From: Myceligenerans crystallogenes
GTDB lineage: Bacteria > Actinomycetota > Actinomycetes > Actinomycetales > Cellulomonadaceae
Direction: 5' to 3'
NCBI RefSeq assembly: GCF_039529775.1
Contig: NZ_BAAANL010000001.1
Location: 62,001-126,000 of the forward strand
Length of the DNA: 64,000 bases
Made by a program: the position numbers and the translations under genes. The first letter of the stretch is position 1. Each line of letters begins with the position of its first letter. The notes beneath the pieces are model-generated. The model was given only the letters and a program-made list of their open reading frames with translations, ran no database searches and had not been told where the DNA came from. Below are positions 42,660-51,306 of this stretch, one piece after another.

Positions 42660-43691
42660 ATGGCACGAGCAACGGAGACGGCCGGCGGATCATCGCCGCC
42701 CGGGCTGACACCACTGGCCGGCGGGCCCGTGCCCCCGCGGGCGACCGCTCGCCGCGCCGGCACCGGCACGCCGCAACGGCTGCGGAACCGGGACACCTGG
42801 GCCGGCTCGCTGCGCCGGGACTGGCGGCTGTACACGTTCCTGATCCTGCCCGTGGCCTACCTGATCATCTTCCGGTACGTCCCGATGCTGGGGAACGTCA
42901 TCGCGTTCCGCCGGTTCCAGCCGGGCGGATCGATGCTCGGCGAGGAGTGGGTCGGGTTCTACTACTTCGAGATGGTGGTCGGCGACGCGAAGTTCTGGCA
43001 CGTCTTCGGCAACACCGCGATCCTCGGCGCGCTGACGCTGCTCGTCGTCTTCCCGCTGCCGATCGTGCTCGCGCTGCTGCTGAACGAGCTCCGCTCGCGC
43101 CGCTTCAAGAAGGCGGTGCAGACCATCACCTACCTGCCGCACTTCATGTCGGTGGTCATCGTGGTGGGCTTCGTCTACGAGCTGACCTCGCTGAACGGCA
43201 CGGTGAACCAGATCGTGCAGGCGCTGGGCGGCGAGGCGATCTCGTTCATGCAGAAGCCGGACTGGTTCCGCACGATGTACGTCAGCTCCGAGGTGTGGCA
43301 GACGGTGGGCTTCGGCACCATCCTCTACCTCGCCACCCTGACCACGATCGACGACCAGCTCTACGAGGCCGCGCGCATCGACGGCGCCAACCGCTGGCAG
43401 CAGACCTGGCACATCACGCTCCCGGGCATCCGCCCCACCATCGTGGTGCTGCTCATCCTCAACACGGGCACCTTCCTCGCCGTCGGCTTCGAGAAGGTCC
43501 TGCTCATGTACAACCCGCTGACCTACCCGACGGCGGACGTGATCTCGACGTACCTGTACCGCGTCGGCCTCGAGACCGGCAGCTTCTCGTACGCGGCCGC
43601 GGTCGGCCTGTTCGAGGCGGTCATCGGGCTCACGCTGGTCCTGTCGGCCAACGCGATCTCGAAGCGAGTGGTGGGAGCTTCCCTGTGGTGA
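42660..43691 (+). CDS. ABC sugar importer permease, LplB type
   Basis: A 343-aa inner-membrane permease. A disordered Pro/Ala-rich lead of about 60 residues precedes six hydrophobic helices (LYTFLILPVAYLIIFRYVPM and others). The EAA loop that docks the ATPase is YEAARIDGANRWQQTWHITLPGI. LplB-type permeases import oligosaccharides; in Paenibacillus the lplA-lplB-ytcP set belongs to the aldouronate-utilisation cluster. It is the first gene of the operon, and the next permease overlaps its end. No ATPase gene follows, so a shared MsiK-like ATPase is expected elsewhere. Confidence 0.92.
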   Translation: MARATETAGGSSPPGLTPLAGGPVPPRATARRAGTGTPQRLRNRDTWAGSLRRDWRLYTFLILPVAYLIIFRYVPMLGNVIAFRRFQPGGSMLGEEWVGFYYFEMVVGDAKFWHVFGNTAILGALTLLVVFPLPIVLALLLNELRSRRFKKAVQTITYLPHFMSVVIVVGFVYELTSLNGTVNQIVQALGGEAISFMQKPDWFRTMYVSSEVWQTVGFGTILYLATLTTIDDQLYEAARIDGANRWQQTWHITLPGIRPTIVVLLILNTGTFLAVGFEKVLLMYNPLTYPTADVISTYLYRVGLETGSFSYAAAVGLFEAVIGLTLVLSANAISKRVVGASLW

Positions 43692-44617
43692 CGACGAACC
43701 CGACCCCTGACATCACCCCCGACCTCGCCGCGGTCCGTACCGTGCCCCGGACGGTCAAGGACACCCCGGGTTACCGCGTGTTCCGCGTGGCCAACGCCGT
43801 CGTCCTCGTCCTGGCCTGCGTCGTGACGCTGTACCCGTTCGTGAACCTCGTCGCCATGGCGTTCAGCTCGCCGGGCGCGATCCTCGCGGGCGAGGTCAAC
43901 CTGTGGCCGGTGGGCTTCAACCTGACCACGTTCGACTGGGTCTTCAACGACGAGAAGTTCTGGGCGGCCTACGGCAACACCGTCGTCCAGACGGTCCTGG
44001 CCACCGCCATCGCGATGGCGCTGACCACCACGATGGCCTACGCCCTGGCGAAGAAGCACCTCAAGGGGCGGCAGTTCTTCATCGGCCTGGTCGTGGTGAC
44101 GATGTTCTTCAACGGCGGCCTCATCCCGAACTACCTGCTGATCACCAACCTGGGCATCAAGAACACGATCTGGGCGATCGTGCTCCCGAACGCGATCAGC
44201 GCCTTCAACCTGCTGGTCATGAAGTCCTTCTTCGAGAACTTCCCCGACGAGCTGGAGGAGGCCGCCGCGATCGACGGCCTGACCACCTACGGCGTGTTCC
44301 TGCGCGTCGTGCTGCCGCTGTCCAAGGCGGTGGTCGCCACGATGGTGCTGTTCTACGCGGTGTTCTTCTGGAACTCGTGGTTCCCGGCGTTCCTGTACCT
44401 CAGCGACGGGAGCCTCCAGCCGGTCACGCTCTACCTGCGCAACCTGCTCGCGGGCGTGACCGGCGCCGGCCTGGAGGCCGGTGCCGAGGCGGCGCAGATC
44501 AGCGCGAACATGCAGGCCGTCGCGATGCTCCTGATCGCGGCGCCGGTCGTCGCCGTCTACCCGTTCGTGCAGAAGTACTTCGTGACGGGCGTGATGCTCG
44601 GGTCCGTCAAGGGGTAG
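43685..44617 (+). CDS. ABC sugar importer permease, YtcP type
   Basis: A 310-aa second permease with six hydrophobic helices (VFRVANAVVLVLACVVTLYP; FFIGLVVVTMFFNGGLIPNY). Its EAA loop is LEEAAAIDGLTTYGVFLRVVLPLS. GTG 43685 has GGGAG seven bases upstream and overlaps the end of the LplB-type gene; GTG 43688 (GTGA overlap) is the alternative. It forms the heterodimeric channel with the upstream permease. The binding-protein gene follows after 89 bases. Confidence 0.92.
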   Translation: MVTTNPTPDITPDLAAVRTVPRTVKDTPGYRVFRVANAVVLVLACVVTLYPFVNLVAMAFSSPGAILAGEVNLWPVGFNLTTFDWVFNDEKFWAAYGNTVVQTVLATAIAMALTTTMAYALAKKHLKGRQFFIGLVVVTMFFNGGLIPNYLLITNLGIKNTIWAIVLPNAISAFNLLVMKSFFENFPDELEEAAAIDGLTTYGVFLRVVLPLSKAVVATMVLFYAVFFWNSWFPAFLYLSDGSLQPVTLYLRNLLAGVTGAGLEAGAEAAQISANMQAVAMLLIAAPVVAVYPFVQKYFVTGVMLGSVKG

Positions 44618-44639
44618 GTCAGCGGACGGCCGCCCGGGC

Positions 44640-44660
44640 CGCCCCTCGAAATCGATTCAG
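44640..44660. promoter_or_regulatory. Possible regulatory site between the permease and binding-protein genes
   Basis: TCGAAATCGATTCAGA contains the palindrome AATCGATT, about 45-60 bases before the binding-protein ATG. It could be an extra LacI-type site that allows separate control of the binding protein. The support is weak. Confidence 0.3.
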
Positions 44661-44706
44661 ACCGACCGTCGAGAACGACGACGTTCACCACCGGAGGAAA
44701 GAAATC

Positions 44707-46362
44707 ATGAGGATCAACCGCAAGGCAGCCGCGGCGGCCTCCGCCGCGGCCGCCCTGACACTCACGCTGACGGCGTGCGGCAACGGCGGCGGCGAGGGTG
44801 CCGACGAGACCGCGTCCGTCGACCTGGAGTCGCAGGTCGGCTACATGGAGGACTTCGAGGCCGGCACCACGTTCCAGGCGACCGAGCCGGTCGAGTTCGG
44901 CCTGCTGTACCGCGACCACCCGAACTACCCGTTCAAGGAGGACTGGGCGTTCGTCCAGCACCTCAAGGACGACAACAACGTCACGTTCGACTACGAGAAC
45001 GTCACCCTGGAGGACCTGCAGCAGAAGCGCAGCGTGCTGATCGGGTCGGGCGAGGCCCCGGACATCATGCCGGTCACGTACCCGGGCGACGAGAACCAGT
45101 TCGTCAGCAGCGGCGCGCTCCTGCCGATCTCCGACTACGTGCAGCACATGCCGAACTTCCTGCAGAAGGTCGAGGACTGGGGCCTGCAGGAGGAGATCGA
45201 CGCCCAGAAGAAGGGCGACGGCAAGTACTACATGATCCCGGGCCTGCACGAGGTGCCCAAGCCGCAGTACTCCATCGCCATCCGGCAGGACCTGTGGGAC
45301 GACGCCGGCCTGGAGCACCCCAGGACCTGGGACGAGTTCGCCGAGCAGCTTCAGGTCATCAAGGACGAGAACCCGGACCTCAAGTACCCCTACTCGGACC
45401 GCTGGTCGATCAACGGCCCGATCGAGGCGACGATGCAGACCGCCGCGCCGAACTTCGGTACCGCGGCCGGCTGGGGCTACGGTGCCGGCCTGCAGTGGAA
45501 CGAGGCCGACGGCAGGTACAGCTACGCGGGGGCGTCGGACGAGTACAGGTCGCTCGTCGAGTACTTCGCGGGCCTCGTCGAGGACGGTCTCATGGACCCC
45601 GAGTCGGTGACGCAGGACGACGCGTCGGCGATCGAGAAGCTCGCCAACGGCGAGTCCGCCGCGATCGGCACCAACACGCAGTCGATCATCGCGGAGTACG
45701 AGCCCGCGTTCGAGGGCGCGAAGAACAAGGACGCCGAGCTGGCGCAGATCGTCGTGCCGGGCGGCCCGGCGGGCGACCTCATCCCGGGCGGCACGCGCCG
45801 TGAGTCCGGCCTGATGTTCTCGGCCGACGCCGCGCAGGAGCCCGACTTCCTCGCCATGCTCCAGTTCGTGGACTGGCTGTACTACTCGGACGAGGGCCTC
45901 GAGTTCGCCAAGTGGGGCGTCGAGGGCGAGACCTTCGAGCGCGAGGGCGACAAGCGGGTCCTGGCGGACGACGTGACCTGGGGCGCCCTGAACGTCGGCG
46001 CCGACAAGCTGCTCAACGCCGACTTCGGCTACTACAACGGCGTGTTCTCCATCGCGCACGGCTCCACCGAGGACCTCGACAAGTCGATGATGGAGCAGGA
46101 GGAGATCGACTTCGTGGACGGCATGAACGCCACGAAGGAGGAGCTCCCGATCCCGCCGTCGCCGCTGTACGACGAGATGGAGCAGGAGCAGGCGGGCCGT
46201 CAGCAGCAGGCGCTGCAGGACATCGTCTTCCAGAACACCTCGGCGTTCATCGTGGGCGAGCGCTCGCTCGACGAGTGGGACGCGTACGTCGCCGAGCTCG
46301 AGGGCGCGGGCATGACGGAGTACGTCGACCGGGCCAACGCGGCCGCGGGCGTCACGGAGTGA
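44707..46362 (+). CDS. Sugar ABC transporter solute-binding lipoprotein, LplA/YtcQ type
   Basis: A 551-aa lipoprotein with lipobox LTAC (Cys24). It is a long family-1 type binding protein with LKDDNNVTFDYENVTLEDLQ, GEAPDIMPVTYPGDE and DEFAEQLQVIKDENPDLKYP. Large LplA/YtcQ-type proteins bind branched or acidic oligosaccharides, and with GH67 and uxaC in the locus, aldouronates are the likely ligand. GGAGGAAAG precedes the ATG. A 14-bp hairpin after the stop probably stabilises its mRNA, so that the binding protein is made in excess over the enzymes downstream. Confidence 0.92.
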   Translation: MRINRKAAAAASAAAALTLTLTACGNGGGEGADETASVDLESQVGYMEDFEAGTTFQATEPVEFGLLYRDHPNYPFKEDWAFVQHLKDDNNVTFDYENVTLEDLQQKRSVLIGSGEAPDIMPVTYPGDENQFVSSGALLPISDYVQHMPNFLQKVEDWGLQEEIDAQKKGDGKYYMIPGLHEVPKPQYSIAIRQDLWDDAGLEHPRTWDEFAEQLQVIKDENPDLKYPYSDRWSINGPIEATMQTAAPNFGTAAGWGYGAGLQWNEADGRYSYAGASDEYRSLVEYFAGLVEDGLMDPESVTQDDASAIEKLANGESAAIGTNTQSIIAEYEPAFEGAKNKDAELAQIVVPGGPAGDLIPGGTRRESGLMFSADAAQEPDFLAMLQFVDWLYYSDEGLEFAKWGVEGETFEREGDKRVLADDVTWGALNVGADKLLNADFGYYNGVFSIAHGSTEDLDKSMMEQEEIDFVDGMNATKEELPIPPSPLYDEMEQEQAGRQQQALQDIVFQNTSAFIVGERSLDEWDAYVAELEGAGMTEYVDRANAAAGVTE

Positions 46363-46390
46363 CCTGACCCCGAGAGACGGACCCACCGGT

Positions 46391-46425
46391 CGCGAGGCAG
46401 GGCCTGTCGCGGGCCCTGCCTCGCG
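46391..46425 (+). terminator. Hairpin between the binding-protein and GH39 genes (attenuator/processing stem)
   Basis: A perfect 14-bp stem (46391-46404 with 46412-46425) and 7-base loop, inside the 88-base gap. GH39 then starts with its own GAGGAG. It probably acts as a partial terminator or 3' protecting stem. Confidence 0.75.
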
Positions 46426-46450
46426 GCCCCCCACCATCGAGGAGAGAAAC

Positions 46451-47989
46451 GTGAATCGGATCGTCGTGCCCGCCCAGGCGGCGGGCCGGCTGGGCGACGC
46501 CTGGCGCCACTGCGTCGGGACCGGGCGCTTCAACCTGGCCCTGCGGCAGGACTACCAGGAGTCGCTCGCCCTCGCGCAGCGCGAGATCGGCTTCCGGTAC
46601 ATCCGGGGCCACGGCCTGTTGTCCGACGACGTCGGCGTGTTCCGCCCGTACGACGCCGCCGGCCACCGGGGCACGCGGTACGCCTTCACCTACGTCGACC
46701 AGGTGGTGGACGCCTACCTGAGCCTGGGGGTCAAACCCTTCCTCGAACTGGGTTTCATGCCGGAGGCGCTGGCCTCGGGTACCGACACCGTCTTCTGGTG
46801 GAAGGGCAACATCACCCCGCCGCGCGACCACTCCGAGTGGGCGCGTCTGGTGCGCGCGGTGCTGCGGCACCTGATCGACCGCTACGGGCTGAGCGAGGTC
46901 CGCACCTGGCCGGTCGAGGTGTGGAACGAGCCCAACCTCCATGTCTTCTGGAAGGACGCCGACCAGGAGGCGTACTTCCGGCTCTACGAGGTCACCGCGA
47001 AGGCGGTCAAAGAGGTCGACGCCGAGCTGCAGGTGGGCGGCCCGGTGCTCTCGCCCGGCGCGGACGACTGGTGGGAACCCTTCGCCGAGTTCGTGACCTC
47101 CCGCGACGTGCCCGTCGACTTCACCTCGGTGCACGCCTACACCTCGGGACCCGCCGAGCACGTGCCGTTCGGCGTCTACCAGGCCCTGCGCCCGCCCCGG
47201 AACCTCCTGGAGCAGTTCGCCCGTCCGAAGGAGCTGCTCGCCGGCACGCCGCTCGCGGACCTCCCGCTGCACGTGTCGGAGTTCAACACCTCCTACCGGC
47301 CGGACAACCCGATCCACGACACCGCGTACAACGCCGCCTACCTGGCGCCGGTGCTGGCGGAGGGCGGCGACGTCGTCGACTCGTTCTCCTACTGGACCTT
47401 CAGCGACGTCTTCGAGGAGGTGGGCATCCCGACGTCGTTCTTCCACGGCGGCTTCGGCCTGCTCACGCACCGCCAGGTCAGGAAGCCGACCTACCACCTG
47501 TACGCGTTCATGGCCCGCATGGGGCAGGAGATCCTGGCGCGCGGCGCCGACCACCTGGTCACCCGCGACGACGCCACCGGCCGCGTGACCGTCCTGGCCT
47601 GGCAGCCCGTGGGCGGCACGGACGCCCCGGCCGAACCGGACCGCCACGAGCTCAGCCTCAGCGTCCCGGTCCCCGCCGCCGCCGGCGGGCGGGCGTTCGT
47701 CGTGCGGTACGACGTCGACACCGAGCGCGGCAACGCCTGGCACGCGTGGGGGGAGATGGGCCGCCCGGCCTCGCCGTCGTCCCGGCAGCTCGACCTGCTG
47801 CGGGATCTCGCGGAGCCCGCCCGGACGGCGTCGTCGTCCCCCGTCACGCCTGCGCCCGACGGCGCCGGCACCGGCCGCGTCGACCTCGACCTCGTGCTCG
47901 GGCGGCACGGCGTGACGCTCGTCGAGATCGACGTGGTGCGGGACGAGACGCCGGAATGGCTCGACGACAGCCGCGTCCTCGGGACGTGA
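46451..47989 (+). CDS. GH39 beta-xylosidase
   Basis: A 512-aa GH39 enzyme with no signal peptide, so it is cytoplasmic. The acid/base Glu160 lies in VEVWNEPNLH, and the nucleophile Glu277 in LPLHVSEFNTSY. Further family motifs are IRGHGLLSDDVGVFRPYD near the N-terminus and DSFSYWTFSDVFEE. A C-terminal beta domain follows (about 350-512). It removes xylose from the non-reducing end of imported xylo-oligosaccharides or those freed of glucuronate by GH67. GTG 46451 follows GAGGAG. It is in the importer operon. Confidence 0.92.
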   Translation: MNRIVVPAQAAGRLGDAWRHCVGTGRFNLALRQDYQESLALAQREIGFRYIRGHGLLSDDVGVFRPYDAAGHRGTRYAFTYVDQVVDAYLSLGVKPFLELGFMPEALASGTDTVFWWKGNITPPRDHSEWARLVRAVLRHLIDRYGLSEVRTWPVEVWNEPNLHVFWKDADQEAYFRLYEVTAKAVKEVDAELQVGGPVLSPGADDWWEPFAEFVTSRDVPVDFTSVHAYTSGPAEHVPFGVYQALRPPRNLLEQFARPKELLAGTPLADLPLHVSEFNTSYRPDNPIHDTAYNAAYLAPVLAEGGDVVDSFSYWTFSDVFEEVGIPTSFFHGGFGLLTHRQVRKPTYHLYAFMARMGQEILARGADHLVTRDDATGRVTVLAWQPVGGTDAPAEPDRHELSLSVPVPAAAGGRAFVVRYDVDTERGNAWHAWGEMGRPASPSSRQLDLLRDLAEPARTASSSPVTPAPDGAGTGRVDLDLVLGRHGVTLVEIDVVRDETPEWLDDSRVLGT

Positions 47990-48062
47990 CCCGCGCTGCC
48001 CTCGCACGTGATCTCACGCTTGTGACCAGCACCATCGGTTCGTAGAAAGGACAGGGACAACG

Positions 48063-49394
48063 ATGTCGCACCACCACAGCCGAACCAGTGACCACCCGGC
48101 CGGGGACTCCCGGACCAGCCCGTCGGCGCTCAGCCGGCGTGTCTTCCTCGCCGCCGCCGGGGCGATCCCGCTCGCCGGGGCTCTCCCCGTGCTTCCCGCG
48201 GGGGCTGCGGCCGGCGTCGCGACGGCGGCCCGGCCCGTCGTCGTCGACGTCGCCGCGCGGCGCCAGACCATCCAGGGGTTCGGCGGCATGAACCACCCCG
48301 TCTGGCGTCCCGACCTCACCCCCGAGCAGCGCGAGACGGCGTTCGGGAACGGGGCGGACCAGCTCGGCTTCACGATCGTCCGCATCCCCGTCCCGGAGGA
48401 CCGCGCCAACTGGGAGAAGGTCGTCGAGACGGCCCGCTACGTGAACGTCCGGGGCGGCAAGGTCATCGCGGCCCCGTGGAACCCGCCCGCGGACCTCGTC
48501 GAGACCTTCGACCGCGACGGCACCCCGGGCAACCGGCTCCGCCACGACGCCTACGGGGCCTACGCCCGGCACCTCAACGACTTCATCGCGTTCCTGCGCG
48601 AGAACGGCGTCGACCTGTACGCCATGTCGATCCAGAACGAGCCGGACTACGCCCACGGCTGGACCTGGTGGACGCCCCAGGAGCTGCTGCGCTTCATGCG
48701 CGACCACGCGGGGTCGATCCAGGCCCGCGTCATGGCGCCGGAGTCGTTCCAGTACGTCAAGGCGACGTCGGACCTGATCCTGCAGGACCCGCAGGCCCTC
48801 GCGAACCTCGACATCCTGGGCACCCACCTGTACGGGATCCCGGACGACTGGTTCGCCTACCCGCTGTGGGACCAGAAGGGCGCGGGCAAGGAGCTGTGGG
48901 CCACCGAGATCTACCACCCGAACAGCCGGGACGACGCCGACACGTGGCCGCAGGCCCTCGACGTCGGCGAGAACATCCACCGGACGCTCGTCGACGGCGG
49001 GATGCAGACGTACATCTGGTGGTACATCTGCCGGTACTACGGGCCGCTGAAGGAGAACGGGGTGATCAGCAAGCGCGGCTGGAACATGGCGCACTGGTCG
49101 AAGTTCGTCCGGCCCGGGTACGTGCGCGTGGACGCGACGGCGCAGCCCGCCGACGGCGTCTTCACCTCCGCCTTCGTGGGCGGTGGCGGCGTGGTCGTCG
49201 TGGCGGTGAACAAGGGGACGACGGCGGTCGAGCAGCGCTTCGACCTGGGCGGGGCCGCTCGCTCGAACGTCGCGAGCTCCTGGCTCACGGACGCGACGCG
49301 CAACCTCCAGGTGCAGCCCGCGATCCGGACCAGGGGCGGTGGCTTCACGGCCGCCCTGCCGCCCGAGAGCGTGACGACGTTCAAGGTGAGGTGA
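48063..49394 (+). CDS. Tat-exported GH30 glucuronoxylanase (XynC-like)
   Basis: A 443-aa enzyme. The N-terminal Tat signal is SRRVFLAAAGAIPLAGALP. The GH30 barrel has acid/base Glu193 in SIQNEPDY and nucleophile Glu282 in WATEIYHP. The segment WYICRYYGP (320-328) matches the XynC WYIRRxYG site. The second Arg (Arg324), which binds the methylglucuronate substituent in characterised GH30_8 enzymes, is kept, and the first is Cys. ISKRGWNMAHWSKFVRPGYV is also XynC-like. The enzyme should cut glucuronoxylan next to a glucuronate side chain and so produce aldouronates. A beta-side domain ends the protein. The ATG follows AAAGGA. Confidence 0.92.
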   Translation: MSHHHSRTSDHPAGDSRTSPSALSRRVFLAAAGAIPLAGALPVLPAGAAAGVATAARPVVVDVAARRQTIQGFGGMNHPVWRPDLTPEQRETAFGNGADQLGFTIVRIPVPEDRANWEKVVETARYVNVRGGKVIAAPWNPPADLVETFDRDGTPGNRLRHDAYGAYARHLNDFIAFLRENGVDLYAMSIQNEPDYAHGWTWWTPQELLRFMRDHAGSIQARVMAPESFQYVKATSDLILQDPQALANLDILGTHLYGIPDDWFAYPLWDQKGAGKELWATEIYHPNSRDDADTWPQALDVGENIHRTLVDGGMQTYIWWYICRYYGPLKENGVISKRGWNMAHWSKFVRPGYVRVDATAQPADGVFTSAFVGGGGVVVVAVNKGTTAVEQRFDLGGAARSNVASSWLTDATRNLQVQPAIRTRGGGFTAALPPESVTTFKVR

Positions 49395-49443
49395 CCCCGG
49401 TTCAGGAGACCTAGGGCGTGGCCGGGGCCGATCCGGTCAGGAG

Positions 49444-49478
49444 CCGTCCCCGGCCCGGCCGGACCGGGCCGGGGACGG
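49444..49478 (+). terminator. Terminator hairpin after GH30
   Basis: A 15-bp G/C-rich stem (49444-49458 with 49464-49478) and 5-base loop, 50 bases after the GH30 stop. It marks the end of the importer-GH39-GH30 unit. Confidence 0.85.
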
Positions 49479-49603
49479 TACCAGTTCGGTCACACGTGGT
49501 TCCATCTCGGTAACGGACGCGAGATCAGGCCCCCTGCGCTGGTCGACCTGGATATCGTGCACGAACACCGAGACAGGGTGAAAACCCGAGGGGAGCCAGT
49601 GGG

Positions 49604-50350
49604 ATGAGCGGCGAAGGGGGCGACAGCGCGGCGTCCGCCAAGGAGTTCGGCGAGGGACCGCTGGCACGCGTCACCAACGTCGTCTACTGGTATCTCGTGA
49701 CCGGGCTGCTGATGGTGGTGGCCGCGTTGCCGGGCGCGGTGCCGATGCAGTTCCTGGAGAGCTCGCCGGGCAACGCCCCGGTGCTCGCGCTGTGCCTGGC
49801 GCCGCTCGGCCCGGCCTTCGCGGCGGGCCTGTACGGCCTGCGGGACCGGCGGCGGTCCGAGGGGCTGACGCCGGCCCGGTCGTTCTTCCGCGGATACCGG
49901 CTGAACTGGTCGGACGCGCTGTGGATGACCCTTCCCGGGCTGGTCTACGTGGCGATCGGGGGGCTGGGGGCGGGCGTCGTCGGCGACGGCGGCGCGCTGG
50001 CCGGCTCCGGCGTGGGCATCATCACCGCCGTCCCCGGCGTGTACCTGGGGCTGCTCATCGTGCTCGGCGTGGCGGTCGTGCTGTGGACGATGCACGCCCT
50101 GGTCATCGTGTCCTTCTTCAGCTTCCGGGTGCGCGACGTCGCGCGGCTGGCGGCCTACTACCTGTTCGCGCAGTGGCGGGTCACGCTGGGCGGGCTGCTG
50201 CTGGTGGTGGTCGCCGGGCTGGTGCTGCTGACCGCGGGCGACATCGTGGTCGGGGCGCTGGGGGTGGTGTGGTCGGCGGCGGTGCTGTGGAACCACGCGG
50301 CGTTGGTGAGCGACGTGGAAAAGCGGTTCGTTCGCCCGGGCGACGTCTGA
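49604..50350 (+). CDS. DUF624 (YesL-like) membrane protein
   Basis: A 248-aa protein with about five or six hydrophobic helices (VVYWYLVTGLLMVVAALPGA; VYLGLLIVLGVAVVLWTMHA; LLLVVVAGLVLLTAG). The N-terminal region and the VVYWYLVTGL/FFRGYRLNWSDALW segments are typical of DUF624/YesL proteins, which are found next to LplB/YtcP importers in pectin and xylan loci of Bacillus and Paenibacillus. Function is unknown; it may assist the importer. ATG 49604 follows GAGGGGAG. Its own promoter probably lies in the 125 bases after the terminator. Confidence 0.8.
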   Translation: MSGEGGDSAASAKEFGEGPLARVTNVVYWYLVTGLLMVVAALPGAVPMQFLESSPGNAPVLALCLAPLGPAFAAGLYGLRDRRRSEGLTPARSFFRGYRLNWSDALWMTLPGLVYVAIGGLGAGVVGDGGALAGSGVGIITAVPGVYLGLLIVLGVAVVLWTMHALVIVSFFSFRVRDVARLAAYYLFAQWRVTLGGLLLVVVAGLVLLTAGDIVVGALGVVWSAAVLWNHAALVSDVEKRFVRPGDV

Positions 50351-50360
50351 AACTTTCCGT

Positions 50361-50378
50361 ACCAGTCGCCTGACTGGT
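50361..50378 (+). other. Short hairpin between the DUF624 gene and the next membrane-protein gene
   Basis: A 7-bp stem (50361-50367 with 50372-50378) with a 4-base loop, 10 bases after the DUF624 stop. It may be a weak terminator. Confidence 0.4.
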
Positions 50379-50409
50379 GGTTTGTCGGCATTTCTGGCAC
50401 CTTAGGGGC

Positions 50410-51297
50410 ATGCCGCAGACTCAGGGGGTAAGTCTCAGCTATCGCTACCTACGGGTAGCCATCGTCTCCATGGTGCTGGTGCTGTTCATCGCGCTGGCGC
50501 TCCAGATCGCCGCCGACCGGGCGGCGGCCGGGCCCGGGCAGGAATGGTGGTTCGCCTCCATCAGCACCTACTTCTACACGCCCGTCCAGAACGTCTTCGT
50601 GGGCGTGCTCTTCGTGGCGGGGATCTGCATGATCGCCGTCAAGGGGCGCGACGGCGGTGAGGACGTGCTGCTGAACTTCGCCGGGATGACGGCGATCCTC
50701 AGCGCGATGGTGCCGACGCCGCTCACGCCCGCCGGCTGCGCGGGCGAGCCGTACTGTCTCGACGTGCCGGAGCGTGTGGCCAACAACGTCCTCGCGCTGC
50801 TGCTCGCCGGGATCCCGGTGCTGCTGCTGGCCGCCTGGCCGCGCCGGGGCGACCTGGTGCGGGGTGCGGGCTGGGACCTGTGGCTGACGTGGCTGGCCTG
50901 GGGTGCCGTGGCCGCCTGGATGTCGCTGTGGCCCGCGGCGTTCCTGGGCTGGGCGCACTACGTCGCCGCGCTCGCGTTCTTCGCCTGCCTGATCGCCGTG
51001 GCCTGGGTGAACGGGCGGGACCAGCAGGTGACGGGCGGTCCCGGCGAGCGGACGCGCGGGCTGCGGCCGCAGGCGTACCGCCGCGCCTACCGGGCGATCG
51101 CGATCACGATGACGGCCGTGATCGTCGTGGGGCTGGCCGCGCTGGGCGCCGCGGAGTTCCTAGGGTGGCGGGCGCCGGCCCAGACGGTCTTCGTGGTGGA
51201 GGCGCTCCTGCTGCTGATCTTCGCGGGCTTCTGGATCCTGCAGACGATCGAGTTCTGGGAGATCGGCCTCCCGGCGAAGGCCCGCAACGGGGAATGA
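50410..51297 (+). CDS. Integral membrane protein of unknown function
   Basis: A 295-aa protein with about seven hydrophobic helices (VAIVSMVLVLFIALALQIAA; NVFVGVLFVAGICMIAV; NVLALLLAGIPVLLLAAW; AITMTAVIVVGLAALGAA). Between helices 1 and 2 there is the polar loop EWWFASISTYFYTPVQ, and later an extracytoplasmic loop with two Cys (AGCAGEPYCLD). I do not recognise the family. ATG 50410 has AGGGG just upstream, and the longer form from GTG 50377 overlaps the hairpin. It converges with the toxin gene, nine bases between stops. Confidence 0.65.
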   Translation: MPQTQGVSLSYRYLRVAIVSMVLVLFIALALQIAADRAAAGPGQEWWFASISTYFYTPVQNVFVGVLFVAGICMIAVKGRDGGEDVLLNFAGMTAILSAMVPTPLTPAGCAGEPYCLDVPERVANNVLALLLAGIPVLLLAAWPRRGDLVRGAGWDLWLTWLAWGAVAAWMSLWPAAFLGWAHYVAALAFFACLIAVAWVNGRDQQVTGGPGERTRGLRPQAYRRAYRAIAITMTAVIVVGLAALGAAEFLGWRAPAQTVFVVEALLLLIFAGFWILQTIEFWEIGLPAKARNGE

Positions 51298-51306
51298 CCC
51301 GGCGGG

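Noticed and set aside
49479..49603. Possible riboswitch in the leader of the DUF624 gene
   Set aside because: Several short stems can be drawn, but I could not match the conserved core of any known riboswitch class.
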